Source: Breviolum minutum Mf 1.05b.01 (taxonomy: Eukaryota; Sar; Dinophyceae; Suessiales; Symbiodiniaceae). Taken from it: a stretch of 64,000 nt of DNA. The stretch is from positions 124,001 to 188,000 of the forward strand of contig DF239280.1 of assembly GCA_000507305.1 (NCBI GenBank), in the 5' to 3' direction. Positions 11,750-19,900 of this stretch are shown piece after piece (position 1 is the first letter of the stretch; each line of letters opens with the position of its first letter). The position numbers and the translations under genes were made by a program. Below the pieces are notes generated by a model. That model saw only the letters and a list, made by a program, of their open reading frames with translations. It ran no database searches and had not been told where the DNA came from.

Positions 11750-11864
11750 CTAGGTGATGGCAACTCAAATACTTTCTATTTTTACCCCGAAAATTGGGGA
11801 AGACATCCCATTTGACTCAATTTGACGAATATTTTTCAAATGGGTTGGTTCAACCACCAACTAG
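11750..11864. mobile_element. MITE-like inverted-repeat element, family A copy 2
   Basis: CTAGGTGATGGCAACTC at the left and CAACCACCAACTAG at the right are inverted repeats. The flanks 11746-11749 and 11865-11868 are both TAAG, a clean 4-bp target duplication. It lies 6 bp after the family D element. Confidence 0.8.
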
Positions 11865-11954
11865 TAAGTGATCGCTATCTGGTGCAAGATTTTGCCATTT
11901 GATTTATATTATATTGATTCATTATGAACGGGGTTGAAGCCAAGCACATTGTAG

Positions 11955-12064
11955 TCTTGAATGTGCGAAAACTGGTTTTGCAACGTAGATATTGTTTTGG
12001 TGGTGATGTTGAGGATGTCTTCTGTATTTTGCCAGATGGCCTCAGCAGCCGGGATGATACAAAG
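11955..12064 (+). CDS. Candidate 36-codon exon, unrecognised gene
   Basis: After CATTGTAG the frame reads LNVRKLVLQRRYCFGGDVED and continues VFCILPDGLSSRDDTK to AAAG/GTTCAT. Start and end phases are 2 and 0. It is one of the more protein-like exons of this region. No domain is recognised. Confidence 0.45.
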
Positions 12065-12320
12065 GTTCATGGTTGATAAAACAAACCTTCAGATCACGCC
12101 AACCAGTAGATCTGGTTGCCTATGAAAGCAAGACCTGCTAAACGGCTAAACGGCTAAAACTACCAGAACCGAAACAACCGGAGACTTCACCGAAAAAAAA
12201 AGCAGTGATACCTCATAGGGAGCGTTTGTTTAAAAATCAGCGACTTTTTGTGTTCTCAGGTGAAGTCATCCCAAAGGCGATATATTTGTTTTGAATTTCA
12301 TTTTTGGCAAAACATCTATC

Positions 12321-12530
12321 CACCCCAAAGATTAACATGGGTGTTTCCAAGAATAGGGGTACCCCCAAATCATCCAATTTAATAGGGTTTTCCATTATAA
12401 ACCATCCATTTTGGGGTACCCCTATTTTTGGAAACACCCACATGGAACCTGAAAATGATGGTTTGGTTCAGATGATTTTCTTTTTCCAAGGGTGTAGTCT
12501 CAGGTTCCATGATGTTAATCTTCCGGGGTG
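12321..12530. mobile_element. MITE-like element, family E copy 1, split by a nested element
   Basis: The left end CACCCCAAAGATTAACAT (12321-12338) and the right end ATGTTAATCTTCCGGGGTG (to 12530) are inverted repeats. The body continues with GGAACCTGAAAATGATGG after the nested family B copy at 12339-12439. A second, intact copy lies at 31784-31881. Confidence 0.75.
12339..12439. mobile_element. MITE-like element, family B copy 2, nested in family E
   Basis: A 101-bp element with inverted ends GGGTGTTTCC and GGAAACACCC. It is flanked by ACAT on both sides (12335-12338 and 12440-12443), which reads as a 4-bp target duplication. Removing the element plus one ACAT restores the family E left arm. 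Confidence 0.85.
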
Positions 12531-12970
12531 TAATTCAGCCAGATTTGAACTGAGAATTTCTTTTGTATATAGTTTTTCGAGAAACAAGCAGATGGCAGGG
12601 ATAACATGGTCTTGATGCACAAAGGTTAACCAAAACAAATTCCGGAAGTCAAAGTACATTGCTAGGGAATTTGTGAGGTAGAGGTTGATGTAGATGTTTG
12701 TATACGCCATGAGTCTATACGAATGGAAGTTGTTCAGTGGCTCACACAATACCATTGTTGTGTAATTGTTGCCAAGATGGCATCCCGCTCAGTTCCTTTC
12801 TCATTTAAACAACTTCGCAAGGTTGAAGATCTGTTTGTACACCTCGTTTTGTTCAAAGAAGCTGTCGCTAGAAAAGCATTTCGACATCGAGCCGTTCATG
12901 TCTAGTTGTTGGCATATGGCTGAAGGTTTGATTCACGAAACCAAACCTCCCACCATCTGTGCACATCGAG

Positions 12971-13024
12971 GTACGCCGCATGTTGCAAGACTATGCGCAG
13001 GAGTTGGTTCAGAGTGGTTGCTTG
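12971..13024 (+). CDS. Candidate 18-codon exon, unrecognised gene
   Basis: Between CATCGAG and TTG/GTAAGA the frame reads VRRMLQDYAQELVQSGCL, with a canonical GTAAG donor. The frame is open upstream to about 12940. A second open frame covers the same bases (from 12766), so frame choice is uncertain. Confidence 0.35.
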
Positions 13025-13114
13025 GTAAGACTTGTTTGCGGGCCATAGGGCCATAGGCTTGATGTTCAGGTGATGCTTTCTATGGTCATCCATGGTATGT
13101 CACCGTTTTGGAAG

Positions 13115-13164
13115 GATTGTTGGAGCTGTTTGCTTTTCTGAGTCGTAGGATGATCTCTCACCAG
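13115..13164 (+). CDS. Candidate exon just upstream of the retrotransposon
   Basis: After TTTTGGAAG the frame reads LLELFAFLSRRMISHQ and splices at CAG/GTGCTG. The retrotransposon begins 11 bp after the last exon base, so it sits just inside the predicted intron, in the same orientation. Unrecognised. Confidence 0.35.
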
Positions 13165-13175
13165 GTGCTGCAGAT

Positions 13176-13244
13176 TCATGTTTAGAGTTTACTCGAGAAT
13201 GAGGGGGACAGCGTAAATGCCGCTATCTTCCATCTCAAGACTTG
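13176..13244 (+). repeat. Split direct repeat A1
   Basis: A 69-bp sequence beginning TCATGTTTAGAGTTTACTCG, identical to A2 at 19779-19847. It marks the left terminus of the retrotransposon. Confidence 0.9.
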
Positions 13245-13579
13245 AAATCGATCACCTCCCATGGATTCGGTGGGCTACGCTTTGTGTGGACTGGCAGGTG
13301 GCTGCTACGCGCATTCGTGGCAACCGATTGAAGTTCCTACACCTACGTGTGTTTGTCAGTGCAGTGTGGGGATTTGAAAAGGTTGGAACGGTTGGACAGT
13401 GTTGGTTGCATTGATCTGCAATTCAATTTTCTGGCTTTTTGTTGGAGTGGCTTTGGCTAGCTACTATCGACTGGGCTGGGATTCCCCGTATCATCCACCA
13501 ATTTCTCCTGGAAAGGGTCTGAAAGGTGGGCAAGGCGTTCTGGGTAAGACTATTCAACTGACAAGCAGCAATTGAGAAC

Positions 13580-14734
13580 ATGGAGCCTGGTGGAGTTGCA
13601 CTGCTGGACTATGGAGAAATTCCTCAGCTCTGGCACACGCATTTGTTGCTGGCTCAGACCAATGGCAACAGCTGGGTCATTCTCACTCCCGATATGGACA
13701 TGTACGAGGAAGAGATGAGTTTGCACAATCCAGATCTGAATGGCTTCTACTATGCAGGTTTGGCTGGGGGAATCCCTCCGCACATTCCTGCTGGCAGTGT
13801 TTACGGGTTCAGGGCTATGAACCCTTTGGTGTTGGGTGACTACATGAGACAGGGTCGCATTTTGGCAGACTCTCTTCGAGCTCCAGCTGCAGTTGTTGCT
13901 GCACCTGCTGCAGGGCCTGTGGCTCCTGCAGCGGCTGCGGTGGATGTTGCGGACACTTGGGTGGCTATGGAGACTGGAGGAGGTTATGCCAAGGGCTCGG
14001 TCATAGTTAGTGATCCAACTCCTTTACCTGCTGGACATCATCTCATCGGTGACCGTGCTTTGATCCCTGTAGCTGGTGGAGCTATCTTTGCAAAGAAGAT
14101 GCTGGCTGCAGAGGCAGCCCGGGTTGCCAATGATGACCTCAGAACTCTGCCGGTGAAGTTTGATGCAGAAGGAACAAGGCGTCGAGAATTTTCTTCGGCA
14201 GTCGAGAAGATGAGTGGTGAGGAACCAGCTGGTGGAGGGCTTCAGTTGTCAGGTCCGGCTACTTGTTTGAAGATGATGAAAGCGATGAGAGATCAGAGCT
14301 TCACACCAATCACCTATCATGAGTTTTGGCTGCGATCGGGGGACATACCCCGTGGTGACAGGTCGATCTATGAGCATGAGTGTCTCAGCAGGATCTTGGA
14401 AGCTATGGCATGTGTGGACCAACTCAACCTTCCAGCTCTCCAAGGAGCAGAACTCATGTGCAGACGTTTGCAGGTGATTCGTGAAGCTCATCGTATCTCC
14501 CCATCGGCACCGGACTATAGTGCAGCAGATCATTTCATGGGATGGCGTTTTCGAAAAGGGCAACAAGGAGTCGACTCTGACCTTGCTGCTCATGTGGCAA
14601 ATGAACTTAAAGCAGAAGCAGCAATATCAAAGGAGGCTCGAAAAGCTCGTGAGGAGGCAAATCTACGTCGCCGTCCAAATCCGAAGTCTTCACCAAAGGG
14701 AGGAGGCTCTGGTGGTGGCGGCCAAGATCAATGA
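13580..14734 (+). CDS. Gag-like ORF1 of the retrotransposon
   Basis: 384 codons from an ATG, first in the element. It has an acidic N-terminal part, an Ala/Pro/Val-rich linker around residues 101-125, and a basic, Gly-rich C-terminal tail (SPKGGGSGGGG). The position and the low-complexity, positively charged tail fit a particle or nucleic-acid-binding gag-type protein; no CCHC zinc knuckle is visible. The stop overlaps the next possible start as ATGA (14731-14734), suggesting coupled translation. The gag role is inferred from position. Confidence 0.7.
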   Translation: MEPGGVALLDYGEIPQLWHTHLLLAQTNGNSWVILTPDMDMYEEEMSLHNPDLNGFYYAGLAGGIPPHIPAGSVYGFRAMNPLVLGDYMRQGRILADSLRAPAAVVAAPAAGPVAPAAAAVDVADTWVAMETGGGYAKGSVIVSDPTPLPAGHHLIGDRALIPVAGGAIFAKKMLAAEAARVANDDLRTLPVKFDAEGTRRREFSSAVEKMSGEEPAGGGLQLSGPATCLKMMKAMRDQSFTPITYHEFWLRSGDIPRGDRSIYEHECLSRILEAMACVDQLNLPALQGAELMCRRLQVIREAHRISPSAPDYSAADHFMGWRFRKGQQGVDSDLAAHVANELKAEAAISKEARKAREEANLRRRPNPKSSPKGGGSGGGGQDQ

Positions 14735-16183
14735 GTGGGACTACGGCTGGTTTCGTGGCCAGGGAGCCAGCCGACTATGACATGGCCAACTACCTCACCC
14801 AGTTTGAAGATGGTGGGGTTTCGAATTCGATGGTTGCAGATGCCAGGTGATGGACGGTGTAGGGAGCTTTTTCCCTTGCCGCTCATGAATGAGGTTTTGA
14901 GAGAACCTGGCCTTTCAGTTTCTGCTCGCCGGAGGCGTTGTAGGCTTCGGGAAAGAGTGTCAGCTGCGAATGAGGTCATTGAGGTTCTGAATGATATCTA
15001 TCAACCTGGCCACCGTCGGGATGTTTCCTTTCCTTGCACTGCTGCGCAAAGAGCTGCTCAGCATGAGGTTTTTCAGCAATTGGGCCGGCTACAACGTCCT
15101 GCTCATCGAGGTACAGAGCGTGAAGCTGTTAAAGAGCTTCTGCAAAGCAGTCTTTCCTACAATGGGGAGGAAGTTAGCAGCACTCTCAGATCTTACGACA
15201 GAGACCTGGTTAGCATTCCACAAATTTTCAGTGATCCTATTCCTGTTGCTGGTTTGCTTGACCATCACGGTCGGGAGACAATCGAAGATCCGGAGCGCTG
15301 CATGCTGCTAGGCGAAGATGAGTGGGGTCTAGTGGTGGAGAAGCAGAGGGGTTTTAGGCCTTACATGGACGAGAAGCTTAGGACTCAGCCCGAACTTTAT
15401 CATCGCTTTGTGGGTGACCTGTTTCGAGCTGGGATGCTGAAGTTTTCCACCAAACCCAAAGACCTAGTCACCCCTTTCTTTGTGGCAAAGAAGGATGGAA
15501 GACAAAGATTGATTATGGATTGCAGGGGAGTCAACATGCGATTGAGACCGCCTCCTGGGGTTGCATTGGCAGCTGGATACTCATGGTCTCAGTTGCAACT
15601 TGGATCAAAAGACAAACTTCACGTGGCCCAGTCTGACATAAAGGACTACTTCTATGCCCTTGGTCTACCTGAAGATTTGCAGCCTTTCTTTTGCCTTCCT
15701 GGCATTCCTGTCGAGATGCTTGAGCACTTCGGGGTCCCAGGTCAGCAGAGGGTTGGTTTGGAAGATGCAGAAGTATGTTTTCCTATGCTGCAGGTAGTTC
15801 CTATGGGCTGGAACTGGGCTATGTGGGTTGCTCAGAGAGTTCATCAGCACCAAAGCATGATAGCTTCAAATTTGAGCTTGGATCGCATTTTGGTTGACAA
15901 GATGCCTGCTCCAGATCTTAGTGATGGTACACCTGTCCTCATTCCCTATGCAGACAACTTGAACGTGGCTGGCACTGATGCCTGCAAAGTGCAAGATGTA
16001 AAAGACAAGGTGGTGGCTCATCTTCGTGGACTTGGTTTCAAAGTTCACGAGGAGCTCGATGCTTGCATGGTTGCCAACTCACTGGGATTCAGGATTGATG
16101 GTGAGCTGGGAACGGTGCAGCCCATTCCTGAGAAGTTGCATCGAGTTCGCATGGCATTCAGATGGTTGTCACGACGACCTTAA
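14735..16183 (+). CDS. Reverse transcriptase, interrupted at its 3' end
   Basis: The 482-codon frame starts formally at GTG. The first 40 or so residues are probably wrong: another frame starting at the ATG at 14731 reads MSGTTAGFVAREPADYDMAN before it stops near 14850, so a frameshift there is likely. The RT fingers/palm show RLIMDCRGVN (about 258-267), motif A QSDIKDYFYALG (299-310), VVPMGWNWAMW (364-374) and motif C IPYADNLNV (403-411). Motif C carries Asp-Asn where Asp-Asp is usual. The frame ends at a TAA supplied by the inserted element; the matching frame resumes at 16933. It copies the element RNA into DNA. Confidence 0.85.
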   Translation: MGLRLVSWPGSQPTMTWPTTSPSLKMVGFRIRWLQMPGDGRCRELFPLPLMNEVLREPGLSVSARRRRCRLRERVSAANEVIEVLNDIYQPGHRRDVSFPCTAAQRAAQHEVFQQLGRLQRPAHRGTEREAVKELLQSSLSYNGEEVSSTLRSYDRDLVSIPQIFSDPIPVAGLLDHHGRETIEDPERCMLLGEDEWGLVVEKQRGFRPYMDEKLRTQPELYHRFVGDLFRAGMLKFSTKPKDLVTPFFVAKKDGRQRLIMDCRGVNMRLRPPPGVALAAGYSWSQLQLGSKDKLHVAQSDIKDYFYALGLPEDLQPFFCLPGIPVEMLEHFGVPGQQRVGLEDAEVCFPMLQVVPMGWNWAMWVAQRVHQHQSMIASNLSLDRILVDKMPAPDLSDGTPVLIPYADNLNVAGTDACKVQDVKDKVVAHLRGLGFKVHEELDACMVANSLGFRIDGELGTVQPIPEKLHRVRMAFRWLSRRP

Positions 16184-16923
16184 GTTGTACGTTTCGGGCC
16201 TGTGAGAGCCTTTTTCTGAGGAATGTAAAAAAACGACATTTTCCATAGATTCTGGAAATTGAAAAAACTGAAAAACGTTCGTTTTTTGTTTCTGATTTTC
16301 CGTCTTTTCTATTGTTTTCCTTATTTTCCTTATGTTTTTTTTCTTTTCCAGAAATTTTCAAGTTATTGAGCATGTTTTTCTTTATTTTTCCTATTTTCCC
16401 TATTTTCCAGATTCTCCAGATTTCCTGATTTTCCCATTTTCCGGATTTTCCAGGTTTTCCAGATTTCCTGATTTTCCCATTTTCCGGATTTTCCAGATTT
16501 TCCAGATTTCCTGATTTTCTCATTTTCCGGATTTTCCAGATTTTCCAGATTTCCTTATTTTCTCATTTTCCGGATTTTCCGGATTTTCCAGATTTCCTAC
16601 TTTTTCCCTTTTCCGGATTTTCCAGATTTCCTGATTTTCCCATTTTTTGGGATTTTCCTTATTTTTCACGAAAAAAAATAGTTGTTTTCCTTATTTTTCT
16701 TGTTTTCTTCGTTTTTTTTTGAATATTTGTTTTTTCCTTATATTCCGCATTTTTTCCTTTTCTTTCTTTTCTTCATTTTTTTGCTTTTCTGACGTTTCCG
16801 GAAATGATACGTTTCTTCAAATTTGTCATTTTCAAAGGTTTTCAGAACTATGGAAAAACGTCCATTTCCAGGAAACGTACTCTGGAGTACAATCCACAGA
16901 CACTGGCCCAAACGTTCTTCTTA
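16180..16923. mobile_element. Non-autonomous DNA transposon (Mutator-like size class) inside the RT gene
   Basis: A 744-bp insertion with imperfect terminal inverted repeats: the left end starts TTAAGTTGTACGTTTCGGGCC, and the reverse complement of the right end starts TTAAGAAGAACGTTTGGGCC. It is flanked by 9-bp duplications, a length typical of Mutator-like elements. There is no transposase; the interior is almost entirely pyrimidine on the plus strand. Its ORFs (for example 16158-16523 minus) are low-complexity artefacts. Confidence 0.8.
16380..16645 (+). repeat. Pyrimidine-rich minisatellite
   Basis: About five or six degenerate copies of a roughly 43-bp unit built from TTTTCC blocks (CCAGATTTCCTGATTTTCCC and variants with CATTTTCCGGATTTTCC). 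Strong strand asymmetry: the plus strand is C/T-rich, the minus strand is GGAAAA-rich. Confidence 0.8.
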
Positions 16924-16932
16924 ACGACGACC

Positions 16933-17811
16933 CAAGGTTTCAAGCAAGGCCGTGGAAAAACTCTTGGGACATGCAGTTCACTTTGCAATGGTGCGAAGAG
17001 AGCTGCTTTCTATTTTTCGCAGTTTGTATGACTTTGCTGCAGTACATGGTTCCGGTAGAACCAGGTTGCCAAGATCGGCAGCCCGAGAGGCAAAGTGGAT
17101 TTCAATTTTGCTTCAACTATGCAGCACTGATTTGAGAAAAAGTTGGGACACTGAGCTGACTGCATCAGATGCTTCACTCTCTGGCATAGCAGTGTGTTCT
17201 AGGCATGTGACTTTGGAAGAGGTGACAGCACTTGGATCACAGAAAGAGTGTTAAGCTACAATCCCGCACTTTGCCCCCGAAAGCATGCTGGTGTGAGTGG
17301 AAAAGATGTTTTCTCAGATGTCCAAACCGTCAAGCCCGTGACTGAGACCGCCTTCGATCCCTTTGCTATCAACGAAGACTTCAAAGAGGTTCCGCCTGGG
17401 CTTTTGGAGGAAAAGGATTGGCATGTATGCTTTGCCGTGCACATGAGATATCCAGGGCACATTACTCTTTTAGAAGGGAGAGGGGTGTTAGCTGGAGTCA
17501 GACATAAGCTGCGGTGCACTCGATCCTTTGGACGTAGACATGTTCACCTCAATGATAACTTGGCCACTGTGCTCATAGCAGACAAAGGGCGTTCCAGTTC
17601 ATTTGCTATGTTGAGGGTTTGTCGAAGATTGGCTGCTCTCATCTTGGCTTCTGGCATTGCCCTGACAACACGGTGGATTCCTAGTGAGTTGAACGTGGCT
17701 GATCATGCATCTCGACGATGGGAAGCTGAGAGGATCAGGAAGAAGCTCAGTGACTCAAGTGAGAAAAACGTGCATGAAGAAGAAACCAGGTCAAAGCAGT
17801 CATGTCAATGA
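16933..17811 (+). CDS. RT C-terminus and RNase H domain, frameshifted
   Basis: The piece 16933-17254 continues the RT frame (HAVHFAMVRRELLSIFRSLY) and reaches the first RNase H strand, TASDASLSGIAVC. The frame then shifts near 17250 and continues in 17248-17811. That part has the remaining RNase H signatures: GHITLLEGRGVLAG with the Glu, LNDNLATVLIADKGRSSS with the Asp, and WIPSELNVADHASR. The order and motifs fit RNase H of DIRS elements. The frame break makes this copy defective or reflects a sequencing error. It ends overlapping the recombinase start. Confidence 0.8.
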
Positions 17812-18926
17812 AATCCATGGAGACACCGACACTTCAACCTGCAAGAGTAGAGATCTTGAAGGTGAAGAAGGGTGGGACCATCCAAGACGTCCGACGGAGG
17901 TTGCAAGGGAAGACAAGGGACGAGAGAAAGGAGAAGCGAGCAACGTTGCTTTCAACCACCGCTCAGGCTCCAAGATTCAAAGGACAAAGTTTTTTGGAAC
18001 AGCGAGCAGTTTCCGAGGCGGTTGCACTGGACTATCAACATCGAATGAAAGAGTTCAAGAAGTTCTGCCGACAGAAGAAACTGAGCTTCGCGAGTGTGAC
18101 CAAGTGCGACGATGCCTTGACAGCCTTTCTCAACAACATGTTCGAAGAAGGCATGGACATCAGCGAGGCAAGCAAAAGCTTCGCAGCAGTCATAGGTGCA
18201 AAGCCAGACTTTTCCCACAAGATGTGCCTTCCAAGGGCACGAAGGTGCCTACAGGGATGGAGCAAGCTGGATCCGGGCAACACAAGGCCACCACTGGCCT
18301 GGCCTCTGATAGCTCTTTTGGTGACAGACATGATTCAGAAAAAGTGCAAGGAGGCAGCAGCAGCAGTGTTGCTCATGTTCAGTGCTTATCTTCGCCCCGG
18401 AGAAGCCTTGAGTCTGCTGGAGGAGGATCTCGTTCGTCCAGGAATGGGGCAAAGACATCACACCTTGAACCTTCATCCCGGAGATCGACGAGAGACTTCA
18501 AAGGTGGGGCTCAGCGACGAGTGCATCATTCTCGACTCAGTAGAGCTCCCTCAGCTTGGACATTGCCTAGCAAAGCTTTTGACGGGCCATCCAAAGCAGT
18601 CGCTGTTCAAGATGACCTCACAGGAGCTTCGACAAATGTGGGAAGCGTCTTTGAGTCGGGTAGGTCTGCCTCGCAACTATGCAGTCCTTTATCAACTCAG
18701 GCACAGCGGTCCGTCGCACGACAGGTTTATGGGCTATCGGAGTTTGGAGGAGGTGAAGAAGAGAGGCCGTTGGATGTCAGATTCATCCGTGAGACGCTAC
18801 GAAGCTCATGCCTTGATCAATCAGCACTTCCAACGTCTGCCTTCCCGGACACAGGAGAATGCAATGACTTCCCTACGGACCCTCAAAACAAAGGTCCAAA
18901 AGTGTTTTTGCCTGAAGCATGCATAG
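17802..18926 (+). CDS. Tyrosine recombinase of the retrotransposon
   Basis: 374 codons. The N-terminal part (about 65-150) looks like a SAM-like core-binding region. The catalytic part has SAYLRPGEAL with Arg198 (box I), VLYQLRHSGPSHD with Arg300 (box II) and GRWMSDSSVRRYEAH with the nucleophile Tyr333. The usual box II His before LR is Tyr here, and GH of the late motif is GR. It replaces the integrase of LTR elements and should resolve TCAT-type junctions. It overlaps the RNase H stop by a few bases. The long alternative frame over the same bases is a shadow apart from its C-terminal methyltransferase. Confidence 0.85.
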   Translation: MSMKSMETPTLQPARVEILKVKKGGTIQDVRRRLQGKTRDERKEKRATLLSTTAQAPRFKGQSFLEQRAVSEAVALDYQHRMKEFKKFCRQKKLSFASVTKCDDALTAFLNNMFEEGMDISEASKSFAAVIGAKPDFSHKMCLPRARRCLQGWSKLDPGNTRPPLAWPLIALLVTDMIQKKCKEAAAAVLLMFSAYLRPGEALSLLEEDLVRPGMGQRHHTLNLHPGDRRETSKVGLSDECIILDSVELPQLGHCLAKLLTGHPKQSLFKMTSQELRQMWEASLSRVGLPRNYAVLYQLRHSGPSHDRFMGYRSLEEVKKRGRWMSDSSVRRYEAHALINQHFQRLPSRTQENAMTSLRTLKTKVQKCFCLKHA

Positions 18927-19639
18927 ACAAGAAGATTTGGATAGTGGAGATTTTTTCTGGCTCTGCAAAGCTCTCTCAAACAGCAGTGAAACATGGCTAC
19001 CGGGCTTTAGCAGTCGATGTGCTGTACGGACAAGGTTGCAATGTTTTGCTGGAAGAGGTACGGGAAGCCATCATGAAATTCATTTTCACAAAACCAATTC
19101 TTTTTGTATGGTTTGGCATGCCTTGTCAATCATGGAGTCGAGCTAGAAAATTCGACTTTGGACCTCCACCATTGAGAGATGATGGCAAAGAACTTTGGGG
19201 AAGAAAAGGTTTAAGCAGCAGTGATCAACAGAAGGTCAATTTGGGACACCTCCTTTTGCTGGCAACAATTCTGATGGTGGCTCAGCTTCGTCAGAGAAAC
19301 ATAGCATGGATCGTGGAAAACCCATGGACCTCGCGTTGTTGGCTGACTGGCTATTTCCGTGCATTGATGGCATCAGGTGCAAAGCTTCAGCAATTGGATT
19401 ATTGCCAATTTGGAATGCCTTGGAAAAAAGCCACTGGGTTCTGTTTCGAAGGGCTTGCATGGAATGGTTTGTTTAGAACATGTGAAAGCAAATTTGGAAG
19501 GTGCAACAAAACACACAAGAAACACATCATTCTGCAAGGTAAAGATCCGACAGGCGTTTGGTGGACCCATAGAGCACAGGCATATCCAGATCGTCTATGC
19601 CATGACATTTTCCTTTGCCTACGGCCAGAACACAAGTGA
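18926..19639 (+). CDS. C5-cytosine methyltransferase-like domain of the retrotransposon
   Basis: About 237 residues with, in order, IWIVEIFSGSAKLSQ (motif I, SAM binding), LFVWFGMPCQSWSRAR (motif IV with the PCQ catalytic Cys), AWIVENPWTS (motif VI, ENP in place of ENV) and YCQFGMPWKKATGF (motif VIII-like). This is the dcm/DNMT layout rather than the adenine methylase reported in classic DIRS1-type elements. There is no in-frame ATG at the domain start. The frame is -1 to the recombinase and open all the way from 17705, so expression may need a -1 frameshift from the recombinase. The coding end lies within repeat B1. Confidence 0.75.
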   Translation, partial: DKKIWIVEIFSGSAKLSQTAVKHGYRALAVDVLYGQGCNVLLEEVREAIMKFIFTKPILFVWFGMPCQSWSRARKFDFGPPPLRDDGKELWGRKGLSSSDQQKVNLGHLLLLATILMVAQLRQRNIAWIVENPWTSRCWLTGYFRALMASGAKLQQLDYCQFGMPWKKATGFCFEGLAWNGLFRTCESKFGRCNKTHKKHIILQGKDPTGVWWTHRAQAYPDRLCHDIFLCLRPEHK

Positions 19640-19782
19640 CTGTGGGTATGGGATGTGTGAAAGGTGGATCAATCTCACCTTTTCCTTTTTGCATGCAGAT
19701 TCCAAAGCATGAGCTACAGAGCACTGCTTCATCAACAAATGCTCGTGCATGAAAAAAGGCTGGCATGGAAGCAGTTGATCAT
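19607..19782 (+). repeat. Split direct repeat B1
   Basis: 176 bp starting ATTTTCCTTTGCCTACGGCC. It matches B2 (19901-20077) with one substitution and a one-base T-run difference. It contains the end of the methyltransferase frame. Confidence 0.85.
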
Positions 19783-19847
19783 GTTTAGAGTTTACTCGAG
19801 AATGAGGGGGACAGCGTAAATGCCGCTATCTTCCATCTCAAGACTTG
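19779..19847 (+). repeat. Split direct repeat A2
   Basis: Identical 69-bp copy of A1. It overlaps the end of B1 by the shared TCAT. Confidence 0.9.
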
Positions 19848-19874
19848 CCACCACCATCCCCATCCACCTCCTAA

Positions 19875-19900
19875 GGATGTGTGAAAGGTGGATCAATCTN
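19875..19900 (+). repeat. Partial B repeat next to an ambiguous base
   Basis: GGATGTGTGAAAGGTGGATC and a few more bases repeat a segment inside B1/B2, then break at an N (19900). This may be a true internal repeat or an assembly collapse. Confidence 0.6.

Larger units (their letters stand above)
16171..16932. repeat. 9-bp target-site duplication around the inserted element
   Basis: ACGACGACC occurs at 16171-16179 and again at 16924-16932. Deleting one copy together with 16180-16923 rejoins the reverse transcriptase frame without a stop. Confidence 0.85.

Noticed and set aside
12304-12615. ORF with MGVSKNRG-type sequence, also seen at 36751
   Set aside because: It is a translation of the family B inverted-repeat element and recurs wherever that element is inserted.
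16184-16936. GT...AG intron of 753 bp explaining the RT interruption
   Set aside because: The length is a multiple of three and GT/AG are present, but the TAA at 16181-16183 lies upstream of the GT and would stay in the exon. Inverted ends and 9-bp duplications fit a transposon better.
17705-18925. N-terminal 400 codons of the 644-codon plus frame as a separate protein
   Set aside because: The same bases encode the tyrosine recombinase with recognisable catalytic boxes in another frame. Only the C-terminal methyltransferase of this frame is credited.
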